This document shows, piece by piece, positions 1 to 5,253 of a DNA stretch of 5,253 nt. Within the stretch, counting starts at the first letter, position 1. Every line of letters starts with the position of its first letter. A program made the position numbers and the translations under genes. The notes below the pieces were generated by a model. That model made no database searches and was not told the origin of the DNA. It saw nothing but the letters and a program-made list of their open reading frames with translations. Source of the stretch: Actinomycetes bacterium (GTDB lineage Bacteria > Actinomycetota > Actinomycetes > Actinomycetales > Dermabacteraceae); assembly GCA_023389045.1 (NCBI GenBank), contig JAEWEZ010000075.1, positions 1 to 5,253 of the forward strand, given 5' to 3'.

Positions 1-15
1 CCCTAGCCGCGCATA

Positions 16-29
16 TTGCACAGCTGCAA
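16..29. promoter_or_regulatory. Candidate operator: TTGCA inverted repeat
   Basis: The sequence TTGCACAGCTGCAA has 5-bp arms TTGCA and TGCAA around a 4-bp centre. This form suits a dimeric HTH repressor, and the same TTGCA core recurs twice at 122-137 and once at 220-227. It lies about 260 bp upstream of the pullulanase start, so it could be a distal or looping operator, or it could serve a gene left of the window. Assignment to a LacI-family maltose regulator is inference from motif resemblance and from the starch-degrading gene downstream. Confidence 0.35.
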
Positions 30-121
30 CCGCTCCCGTCCCGTTTCGCCCCGACCACACCCGCGCCCTGGCAACCAGGCCCTAGTCCCGCGACCCGCCA
101 ACCACCCACCGAATGCACGTT

Positions 122-137
122 CTTGCAGGATTGCAGG
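122..137 (+). promoter_or_regulatory. Candidate operator: tandem CTTGCAGG/ATTGCAGG direct repeat
   Basis: Two octamers, CTTGCAGG (122-129) and ATTGCAGG (130-137), sit head to tail and differ only in the first base. They end 6 bp before the putative -35 hexamer at 144. From memory, heptamer direct repeats of the CTTGCAG type are reported for the MalR/Reg1 regulators of Streptomyces maltose and alpha-amylase genes. The match to that motif and the starch-related target gene make a glucan-responsive operator likely, but no regulator gene is present in the window to confirm it. Confidence 0.5.
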
Positions 138-143
138 GCGAGG

Positions 144-173
144 TTGAGGGCGGACAAACTGGTTCTTTAGGCT
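144..173 (+). promoter_or_regulatory. Putative sigma70-type promoter of the pullulanase gene
   Basis: TTGAGG (144-149) is a fair -35 hexamer and TAGGCT (168-173) fits the TAnnnT form of actinobacterial -10 boxes, with an 18-bp spacer. Transcription would begin near 180, leaving a leader of about 110 nt. The promoter lies between the TTGCA-type motifs at 122-137 and 220-227, which fits a repressed promoter. The hexamers are weak and other placements are possible. Confidence 0.3.
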
Positions 174-219
174 GGTCTGATCGCCGAGCCTGCATTGCCG
201 CAGCCTCAGCTTGGAACCT

Positions 220-227
220 CTTGCAGG
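220..227 (+). promoter_or_regulatory. Candidate operator: downstream CTTGCAGG copy
   Basis: This is an exact second copy of the CTTGCAGG octamer at 122-129. It would lie about 40 bp downstream of the putative transcription start, where a bound repressor could block elongation or form a loop with the upstream repeats. It overlaps the left arm of the leader hairpin at 223-243, so part of its conservation could reflect RNA structure instead. Confidence 0.35.
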
Positions 228-243
228 CCCTCCACGGGTCTGC
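223..243 (+). other. Leader hairpin upstream of the pullulanase ribosome binding site
   Basis: GCAGGCCC (223-230) can pair with GGGTCTGC (236-243) through 8 pairs, one of them G-U, around a 5-nt loop TCCAC. It ends 35 nt before the Shine-Dalgarno sequence. No T-tract follows, so it is not a classical attenuator. It could affect mRNA stability or may be a chance stem in GC-rich DNA. Confidence 0.25.
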
Positions 244-278
244 CTCTCCCCACCGGTCCCGGCCACCCCTGCCCGGAC

Positions 279-285
279 GAAGGAG
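279..285 (+). promoter_or_regulatory. Ribosome binding site of the pullulanase gene
   Basis: GAAGGAG lies 6 nt before the ATG at 292. It decides the start: the reading frame is open back to an in-frame ATG at 211, but no comparable purine-rich site precedes that codon, and the extra 27 residues would only lengthen an already long signal-peptide n-region. Confidence 0.8.
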
Positions 286-291
286 TCCCGC

Positions 292-450
292 ATGTCCCCA
301 ACGCTGCACCCGTCACAGCCGGCATCCCAGCCTCCCTTCTCCCCCACTCCCACGCGCCGCTCCCCGCTGCGCCGTCGCCTGGGCGCGATCCTTGCCTCCA
401 TGGCCGTGGCCTTCGCCGGCCTCATCGCCGCCGCGCCGAAGGTCACGGCG
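292..450 (+). other. Signal peptide coding region of the pullulanase
   Basis: The first 53 residues have a long n-region rich in Pro, Ser and Arg (R22, R23, R27-R29). A hydrophobic stretch follows at 30-48 (LGAILASMAVAFAGLIAAA), with a likely cleavage after V-T-A at residue 53. The n-region contains TRRSPLR, which loosely recalls a twin-arginine motif, but Pro sits where Phe is expected and more arginines follow next to the core, so Sec export is the better guess. There is no lipobox Cys near the cleavage site. Confidence 0.8.
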
Positions 451-3400
451 CTGGGCCCGGAGGATCCGGTAATCGCCGGCTCACTGCAGGATGAGGCGGG
501 CTGCTCCGCCGACTGGGCCCCGGACTGCGAAAAAACCGCCCTGACCAAGGACAAACACTCTGGCAAGTACACCGCCACCTTCGACGTGCCCGCCGGCGAT
601 CACGAGTACAAGGTGGCCCTCGGCGGCAGCTGGGACGTGAACTACGGCAAGGGCGGCGCCCCCGGCGGCGACAACATCACGATCTCCCATCCGGGCGGCC
701 CGCTCACCTTCTGGTTCGACCCGGTCACGCATCTGGTGCAGAGCAGCGCGGAAGGCCCGATCGTCACCCTGCCGGGTTCTTTCAATAAGGCCCTCGGCTG
801 CGGCGGCGACTGGGCCCCGGACTGCATGGCCACCTGGATGCAGGACCCGGATGGCGATGGCGTCTACACCTTCTCCACCTCGGCCCTTCCGGCGGGGAAC
901 TATGAAACGAAGGTGGCGCATGGCCGTTCCTGGGATGAGAACTACGGCCAGGATGGCGCCCCGGGCGGCGCTAACTATTCCTTCTCCACTCAAGACGGGA
1001 AACTCGTGACCTTTAGCTATGACTCTGCTTCGCACCGCCTGACGATCGAGGCCGCCGATCCTTTGGCTCCGGGTGCTGGCCAGCAGCTGGGCCATTTCGT
1101 GGATGCCGACACGATCGCCTGGCCGAAAGGGTTTTCTGCGGATCCCGCGGGGAGCACCTTTGAGCTGTGGGCTTCTCCCGAAGGCGGCATGGCTCTGGAG
1201 AACGGCCAGGTCACGGGCGGCACCAAAATCGCTGATCTGTCCCTGCGCGATGGCGATCTGAACTCGGAGGAGCTGAAGGATCGGCGCCATCTCTCCGGCC
1301 TGCTCGCTCTGGATCTCACGGGGGTGGAGCGTGCAGCCCTGGAGGAGGCACTCACCGGCGAGCTGATGGTTCTGCAGCGCGGGGCCGACGGGCCTCAGGC
1401 CTTCTCGGGTGTGCAGATCCCGGGCGTGCTCGATGCCCTGTTCGCCAAGGACGCCGCCTCGCAGCCGCTTGGCGCGCAGGTGAGCGATGCGGGCGTGAAG
1501 GTGGGTCTGTGGGCTCCGACGGCGCGCAGCGTGGAGCTGCGGGTCTTCACCCCGGGCGACCCGGCGGATGCCGCCCCGGCCACCACGGTCGCGATGACGC
1601 GCGGCGCAGGCGGTGTCTGGTCGGCGCAGGGTCCTGCCTCCTGGGAGGACCACGAGTATGTGTTCGCGGTCGAGGTGTTCGTGCCCGCGGAGCGGAAGGT
1701 GGTCACGAATGTGGTCACGGATCCGTATTCGACGGGCCTGACGCTGAACTCGACACGTTCGCTCATGCTGGATCTGGAGGATGAGCGGTGGGCTCCCGAG
1801 GTGTGGTCGTCCACCCCGGCTCCGAAGGTCTCGGAGTTTGCGCGGCAGACGATTTATGAGCTTCACCTGCGCGATTTCTCGGCCGGTGACGAGAAACTCC
1901 CGGAAGCGCTGCGTGGCTCCTACGCGGCGGTGGGGCATCCGGATTCGCAGGGCACGCAGCGTCTGCGCGAACTCGCGCAGGCGGGAATGACGACGGTGCA
2001 TCTGCTGCCGACCTTCGATATCGCCACGATCCAGGAGGATCGCGCGAAGCAGAAGAAGCCGCAGATCCCGGCGGATGCGGGCCCGGCCTCGAAGGCCCAG
2101 CAGGAAGCCGTCGCGGCGGTTGCCGATGAGGATGCCTACAACTGGGGCTATGACCCGCTGCACTACATGACCCCGGAGGGCTCCTACGCCACTGCAGAGA
2201 ACCAGAACACTGGCCGACGCACGGCCGAGTTCCGTTCGATGGTCGGGCATTTGCACGATATGGGTCTGCAGGTGGTTTTGGATCAGGTGTATAACCACAC
2301 GGCGGGACACGGGCAGGGCGAGAAGTCGGTGCTCGACAAGATTGTTCCCGGCTATTACCACCGTTTGAATCTGACCGGTGGCGTGGAGAACTCGACCTGC
2401 TGCTCGAATATTGCCACGGAACATGCGATGGGTCAGCGGATCATGGTGGATTCGACGGTTCTGTGGGCGCGGCACTATCACGTGGACGGTTTCCGTTTTG
2501 ACCTGATGGGGCATCATTCGCGCGAAAATATGGAAGCCGTGCGCGCAGCCCTCGATGAACTCACCGTGGAACGCGACGGTGTGGATGGGAAATCCATTTA
2601 CCTGTACGGCGAGGGCTGGAACTTCGGTGAGGTCCAGGGCAATGCGCGTTTCCAGCAGGCCACGCAGGGCCAACTCGATGGCACCTCGATCGGCGCCTTC
2701 AATGACCGTCTGCGAGACGCGGTGCATGGCGGCAGCCCCTTTGATACCGATAAGCGCACCCACCAGGGCTTCGGTAATGGCCTGTTCACCATGCCGAATG
2801 GTTCTTCGCCGGTGAGCCCCGAGGAGCAGCTGAAGGATCTGCGCCATCGCACGGATCTGATCCGTGTGGGTCTGGCCGGAAGCCTCAAGGATTTCAAGCT
2901 TCTGAACTCTGAGGGCAAGACGGTGCGCGCGGATCAGATTGATTACAACGGTCAGGGCGCCGGATATACCTCGCGCCCGGAGGAGGCCGTGAACTATGTC
3001 GATGCGCACGATAACGAGGCGCTGTATGACATGAATGTGTGGAAGTTGCCGCTGGATGCCTCCACGGCCACGCGCACGCGGATGAATACCCTGTCGCTGG
3101 CAACGGCAACGCTCGGCCAGTCGCCGTCTTTCTGGGCCGGTGGCACGGATTTGATGCGGTCGAAGTCGCTGGATCGCGATTCGTACAACTCCGGCGACCA
3201 TTTCAATGCGATTGACTGGTCGGGAACGGATAACGGTTATGGCCGCGGTCTGCCGCCGAAGGGCAAGAACGGCGAGGCCTGGGATCTGATGGTTCCGCTG
3301 CTCGAGGATGCCGACGGTACGAAGCATCCGACAGCGAAGGACATCGCCTTCTCGCGCGAGGTCACCCTGGACCTGCTGCGTCTGCGTCATTCCACGGCGC

Positions 3401-4008
3401 TGTTCACCCTCGGGGACGCGGAGGCGATCCGGCAGAAGGTGTCCTTCCCGAATGCGGGACCGGAGGCGACGCCGGGGCTGCTGGTCATGCGCGTGGATGA
3501 CACGCAGGGCACGGATGTGGATCCGGAGCTCGACGGGATCGTCGTCGTCTTCAACGCCTCCGGCAAGCCGATCACGGAAGCCATCGACACGATGGCCGGC
3601 ACCCAGCTCGAGCTCTCCCCGGTGCAGCGTGACGGCGCCGATCCGGTGGTCAAGCAGGCCACGTGGGATGCGGGTACGGTGACGGTTCCGGCGATGACGG
3701 TTGCGGTCTTCGTGCAGAAGCAGGGCGAGAAACCAGCCCCGACCCCGGAGCCCACTCCGGACCCCACTCCCGCCCCGACTCCTGATCCGACCCCGGCACC
3801 CACCCCGGCACCCACCCCGGCACCCACCCCGTCGCCTGCCCCGTCACCCGCCCCGTCGGCCGCTCCCGGGGACGGTTCCGGCAGCGACGGACAGGACGGC
3901 GGGCCGCTCGCCCGCACGGGTGTGAATGCCGGCATCGCCTTCACGGCAGCCGCCGTCATCCTCGCGGCCGGAGCAGCGGTGACCCTGCTCCGGCGCCGCC
4001 GCTCCTGA
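292..4008 (+). CDS. pulA: Secreted, wall-anchored type I pullulanase (GH13, pullulanase-type alpha-1,6-glucosidase)
   Basis: This 1238-residue enzyme hydrolyses alpha-1,6 branch linkages in pullulan, amylopectin and glycogen outside the cell. Residues 1-53 form a signal peptide. Two X25-type domains (59-152, 157-253) are followed by a pullulanase N2-like region (about 258-385, with a VDADTIAWP motif), CBM48 (about 392-482), the GH13 barrel (about 521-960) and the pullulanase-type C-terminal domain (about 973-1141). The type I signature YNWGYDP is at 616-622 and region I DQVYNH at 664-669. The nucleophile is D737 in DGFRFDLM, the acid/base E774 in YGEGW, and the transition-state stabiliser D907 in HDN, so all catalytic residues are intact. 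The C-terminal half, including the ENSTCCS stretch, the RDSYNSGD motif and DUF3372-like end, closely resembles Klebsiella PulA (my recollection). A Pro/Thr linker (1148-1192) and LARTG sorting signal (1206-1210) imply sortase anchoring rather than lipoprotein attachment. The start at 292 is chosen for its RBS. The gene appears monocistronic, with TTGCA-type candidate operators upstream. Confidence 0.95.
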   Translation: MSPTLHPSQPASQPPFSPTPTRRSPLRRRLGAILASMAVAFAGLIAAAPKVTALGPEDPVIAGSLQDEAGCSADWAPDCEKTALTKDKHSGKYTATFDVPAGDHEYKVALGGSWDVNYGKGGAPGGDNITISHPGGPLTFWFDPVTHLVQSSAEGPIVTLPGSFNKALGCGGDWAPDCMATWMQDPDGDGVYTFSTSALPAGNYETKVAHGRSWDENYGQDGAPGGANYSFSTQDGKLVTFSYDSASHRLTIEAADPLAPGAGQQLGHFVDADTIAWPKGFSADPAGSTFELWASPEGGMALENGQVTGGTKIADLSLRDGDLNSEELKDRRHLSGLLALDLTGVERAALEEALTGELMVLQRGADGPQAFSGVQIPGVLDALFAKDAASQPLGAQVSDAGVKVGLWAPTARSVELRVFTPGDPADAAPATTVAMTRGAGGVWSAQGPASWEDHEYVFAVEVFVPAERKVVTNVVTDPYSTGLTLNSTRSLMLDLEDERWAPEVWSSTPAPKVSEFARQTIYELHLRDFSAGDEKLPEALRGSYAAVGHPDSQGTQRLRELAQAGMTTVHLLPTFDIATIQEDRAKQKKPQIPADAGPASKAQQEAVAAVADEDAYNWGYDPLHYMTPEGSYATAENQNTGRRTAEFRSMVGHLHDMGLQVVLDQVYNHTAGHGQGEKSVLDKIVPGYYHRLNLTGGVENSTCCSNIATEHAMGQRIMVDSTVLWARHYHVDGFRFDLMGHHSRENMEAVRAALDELTVERDGVDGKSIYLYGEGWNFGEVQGNARFQQATQGQLDGTSIGAFNDRLRDAVHGGSPFDTDKRTHQGFGNGLFTMPNGSSPVSPEEQLKDLRHRTDLIRVGLAGSLKDFKLLNSEGKTVRADQIDYNGQGAGYTSRPEEAVNYVDAHDNEALYDMNVWKLPLDASTATRTRMNTLSLATATLGQSPSFWAGGTDLMRSKSLDRDSYNSGDHFNAIDWSGTDNGYGRGLPPKGKNGEAWDLMVPLLEDADGTKHPTAKDIAFSREVTLDLLRLRHSTALFTLGDAEAIRQKVSFPNAGPEATPGLLVMRVDDTQGTDVDPELDGIVVVFNASGKPITEAIDTMAGTQLELSPVQRDGADPVVKQATWDAGTVTVPAMTVAVFVQKQGEKPAPTPEPTPDPTPAPTPDPTPAPTPAPTPAPTPSPAPSPAPSAAPGDGSGSDGQDGGPLARTGVNAGIAFTAAAVILAAGAAVTLLRRRRS
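466..747 (+). repeat. First X25-type domain of the pullulanase
   Basis: Residues 59-152 form the first of two tandem homologous domains. Shared landmarks are G-S near the start, GC..DWAPDC, an aromatic beta-strand segment, PAG..EYKVA, SWD.NYG and GAPGG. These match the X25 modules known from Bacillus acidopullulyticus-type pullulanases, thought to bind glucan or position the enzyme. Each copy carries two Cys flanking the DWAPD motif, which may form a disulfide outside the cell. In this copy the segment after the second Cys (EKTALTKDKHSGKY) is more divergent than in the second. Confidence 0.75.
760..1050 (+). repeat. Second X25-type domain of the pullulanase
   Basis: Residues 157-253 repeat the plan of the first copy: LPGSFN, GCGGDWAPDC, the acidic DPDGDGVYTF strand, LPAGNYETKVA, SWDENYG and GAPGG. 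This copy is closer to the usual X25 pattern (PGSFQ.ELGC..DW.P.C, D.DGDG.Y). The copies are clearly related but differ at many positions and in DNA sequence, so the duplication is old or was inherited as a pair, not a recent tandem copy. Confidence 0.75.
3733..3867 (+). repeat. Pro/Thr-rich linker with 12-bp tandem repeats
   Basis: Residues 1148-1192 are a low-complexity linker of PAPT, PEPT, PDPT, PSPAP units. Three perfect 12-bp units CCGGCACCCACC (3793-3828) encode PAPT three times in frame, with degenerate units on both sides. Such linkers span the peptidoglycan so that the catalytic domains reach the surface. A repeat unit that is a multiple of three lets the length vary by slippage without a frameshift. 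Confidence 0.9.
3907..4005 (+). other. C-terminal cell-wall sorting signal (LARTG, membrane segment, Arg tail)
   Basis: The end of the pullulanase has LARTG (residues 1206-1210), a hydrophobic segment of about 22 residues (1211-1233) and the tail RRRRS. This is the classic order of a sortase substrate, with cleavage expected between Thr1209 and Gly1210. Ala replaces the Pro of LPXTG; LAxTG is the motif associated with class E sortases of high-GC actinobacteria. No sortase gene lies in the window. Confidence 0.85.
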
Positions 4009-4021
4009 GGCGCCGCACAGC

Positions 4022-4054
4022 ATGAGGCCCGGCGCATTCCGCGCCGGGCCTCAT
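4022..4054. terminator. Perfect hairpin between convergent genes, probable bidirectional terminator
   Basis: ATGAGGCCCGGCGC (4022-4035) pairs perfectly with GCGCCGGGCCTCAT (4041-4054) around the 5-nt loop ATTCC. It lies 13 bp after the pullulanase stop and 20 bp beyond the permease stop on the other strand. Neither side has a clear T-tract, so it is an L-shaped (stem-only) terminator of the sort common in actinobacteria. Its symmetry lets it serve both transcripts. Confidence 0.8.
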
Positions 4055-4074
4055 CGCATCTCACGCAGCAGTGC

Positions 4075-5253
4075 TCAGCCGCCCTGGAGGGCGCTGTGCT
4101 CCACATCGGTGCCGGTGCGGCGGCCGACGATAGTCATGCCGTGGTAGACGACGAGGGTTGCCAGCGTGCCGAGGGCGATGCCGGTGAAGGCGAAGCCGCC
4201 AATCTGCCATGTGAGGTCGGCAATCGCGATGACGAGCCCGAGCCCGGCGGTGATCTGGTTCTTCGGGCGGGAGAAGTCCACCTTCCCGTCGACCCACATG
4301 CGGAAACCAACGATCGCGATCAGCCCGTACAGCACGAAGGTGACGCCGCCGAGAACTCCCGGCGGGATGGTGTTGATGACGGCCCCGATCTTCGGGGACA
4401 TCGACAGCAGGATCGCGAAGATGCCGGCCACCCAGTAGGCCGCGGTGGAGTAGACGCGGGTGGCGCTCATGACGCCGATGTTTTCGCCGTAGGTGGTGGT
4501 CGGGGAACCGCCGAAGACGGCCGAGAGGGAGGTGGCAAGGCCATCGGCGGTCAGGGTGCGCCCCACCATGTGGTCGAGGTTCTTGCCGGTCATGGTGCCA
4601 ACGCTGGTCACATGCCCCACGTTTTCGGCGAGCAGCACCAGGATCACCGGCAGGAAGATCGGCAGCAGCCCGAGGTTGAAGGTGGGGTGGTGGAACTCGG
4701 GAAGGCCCAGCCAGGCCGCTTCACGCACCGGGGTGAAGTCCACTTCGCCGCGCCACACGGCCACGAGGTAGCCGATGATCACGCCGACCAGCACGCTGAT
4801 GCGTCCGATCAGTCCGGAGAACAGCACCGTGCAGGCAACGATCGCGATCAGGGTGATCACGGCGGTCACAGGGGCTTTGGAGAAGTTGTTTTGGTAGGCG
4901 GTCGGCACCAGGTTCAGGCCGATGAGCGCCACGATCGAACCCATCACGACCGGCGGCATGAGGGCGCCGATCCAGGCGGTCCCGACTTTCTGCACTACGA
5001 GGCCGAGGGCCGCCAGGAGCAGGCCCGTCACGAGCACACCACCGAGGGCGGCCCCCATCGAGTCGGCCTGGGTGGAGGCGGTGATCGGGGCGATGAAGGC
5101 GAAGGAGGAGCCGAGGTAGCTGGGGACCTTGTTGCGGGTGACGATGAGGAACAGCAGGGTGCCCAGGCCCGAGAAGAGCAGGGTGGTCGAGGGCGGGAAG
5201 CCGGTCAGCAGCGGCACCAGGAAGGTCGCGCCGAACATGGCGACGACGTGCTG
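4075..5253 (-). CDS. NCS2-family uracil (uracil-xanthine) permease, 5' end cut by window edge
   Basis: The protein is a polytopic inner-membrane carrier that imports a nucleobase, most likely uracil, with protons. The window holds 392 codons and the stop. The frame is open through the right edge and begins QHVVAMFGATFLVPLLTG, which aligns with UraA from Q23/H24, so about 20-30 N-terminal residues are missing and the internal ATG at 5238 is not the true start. Family landmarks are VPSYLGSSFAFIAP, LMPPVVMGSIVALIGLNL, AENVGHV and GGSPTTTYGENIGVM. The two glutamates that bind uracil in UraA (E241, E290) correspond to codons at 4624-4626 and 4483-4485, and both are present. By recollection, parts such as the MTGKNLDHMVGRTLTADGLATSLS stretch and the SPKIGAVINTIP segment look closer to E. 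coli RutG than UraA. It converges on the pullulanase gene; its promoter is outside the window. Xanthine or another nucleobase cannot be excluded, so no symbol is assigned. Confidence 0.9.
   Translation of the reverse strand, partial: QHVVAMFGATFLVPLLTGFPPSTTLLFSGLGTLLFLIVTRNKVPSYLGSSFAFIAPITASTQADSMGAALGGVLVTGLLLAALGLVVQKVGTAWIGALMPPVVMGSIVALIGLNLVPTAYQNNFSKAPVTAVITLIAIVACTVLFSGLIGRISVLVGVIIGYLVAVWRGEVDFTPVREAAWLGLPEFHHPTFNLGLLPIFLPVILVLLAENVGHVTSVGTMTGKNLDHMVGRTLTADGLATSLSAVFGGSPTTTYGENIGVMSATRVYSTAAYWVAGIFAILLSMSPKIGAVINTIPPGVLGGVTFVLYGLIAIVGFRMWVDGKVDFSRPKNQITAGLGLVIAIADLTWQIGGFAFTGIALGTLATLVVYHGMTIVGRRTGTDVEHSALQGG

Noticed and set aside
67..79. Short inverted repeat CCTGG-CAA-CCAGG as a terminator or operator.
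   Set aside because: Only 5 bp of stem with no T-tract and no second copy; such stems are common by chance in GC-rich DNA.
211..291. A 27-codon N-terminal extension of the pullulanase to an upstream ATG at 211.
   Set aside because: There is no ribosome binding site before 211, while GAAGGAG is well placed before 292, and the extension has no signal-peptide character.
113..472. A possible leader peptide or small gene starting at ATG 113.
   Set aside because: No ribosome binding site, overlap with the pullulanase start, and an Arg/Pro/Ser-rich composition typical of a shifted frame in GC-rich DNA.
481..3390. A 969-codon open frame antisense to the pullulanase gene.
   Set aside because: Its product is rich in Arg, His, Ile and Leu with no recognisable motif, and it exactly opposes a well-conserved enzyme. 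Long antisense frames are expected in GC-rich genes with strong codon bias.
3387..4106. A 239-codon antisense frame with Gly/Val/Ala repeats (GVGAGVGAG) across the linker region.
   Set aside because: The repeat is the complement of the Pro/Thr linker repeat; the frame runs across the hairpin and both gene ends and has no family features.
292..5253. A functional operon or novel system joining the pullulanase and the permease.
   Set aside because: The genes are convergent, separated by a terminator-like hairpin, and belong to well-known unrelated pathways.

Overview
The window comes from a high-GC Gram-positive bacterium, most likely an actinomycete. The reasons are the strong G/C bias at third codon positions, a C-terminal cell-wall sorting signal of the LAxTG type, and an Ala/Arg-rich signal peptide and tail. 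No closer taxonomic placement is supported by the sequence alone.

Layout: positions 1-291 are a noncoding upstream region. It holds a cluster of TTGCA-core motifs (16-29, 122-137, 220-227), a plausible weak promoter (144-173), a short leader hairpin (223-243) and a good Shine-Dalgarno sequence (279-285). Positions 292-4008 (+) encode one large secreted, wall-anchored type I pullulanase of 1238 residues. In order it has a signal peptide, two tandem X25-type domains, a pullulanase N2-like region, CBM48, the GH13 catalytic barrel, the pullulanase-type C-terminal domain, a Pro/Thr linker with DNA repeats, and an LARTG sorting signal. A perfect 14-bp-stem hairpin at 4022-4054 lies in the 66-bp gap between two convergent genes. 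Positions 4075-5253 (-) hold the C-terminal 392 codons of an NCS2 (UraA/RutG-type) uracil permease whose start lies beyond the right edge.

How it works together: the pullulanase would cut alpha-1,6 branch points of starch, glycogen or pullulan at the cell surface. The TTGCA motifs resemble operators of LacI-family maltose/starch regulators in actinomycetes, so repression relieved by maltodextrins is a reasonable inference. The permease imports a nucleobase and has no evident link to glucan use; the two genes are simply convergent neighbours separated by a shared terminator-like hairpin. I found no CRISPR array, mobile element, RNA gene or unknown multigene system here. The most notable points are the promoter motif cluster, the surface-display architecture and the duplicated X25 module.
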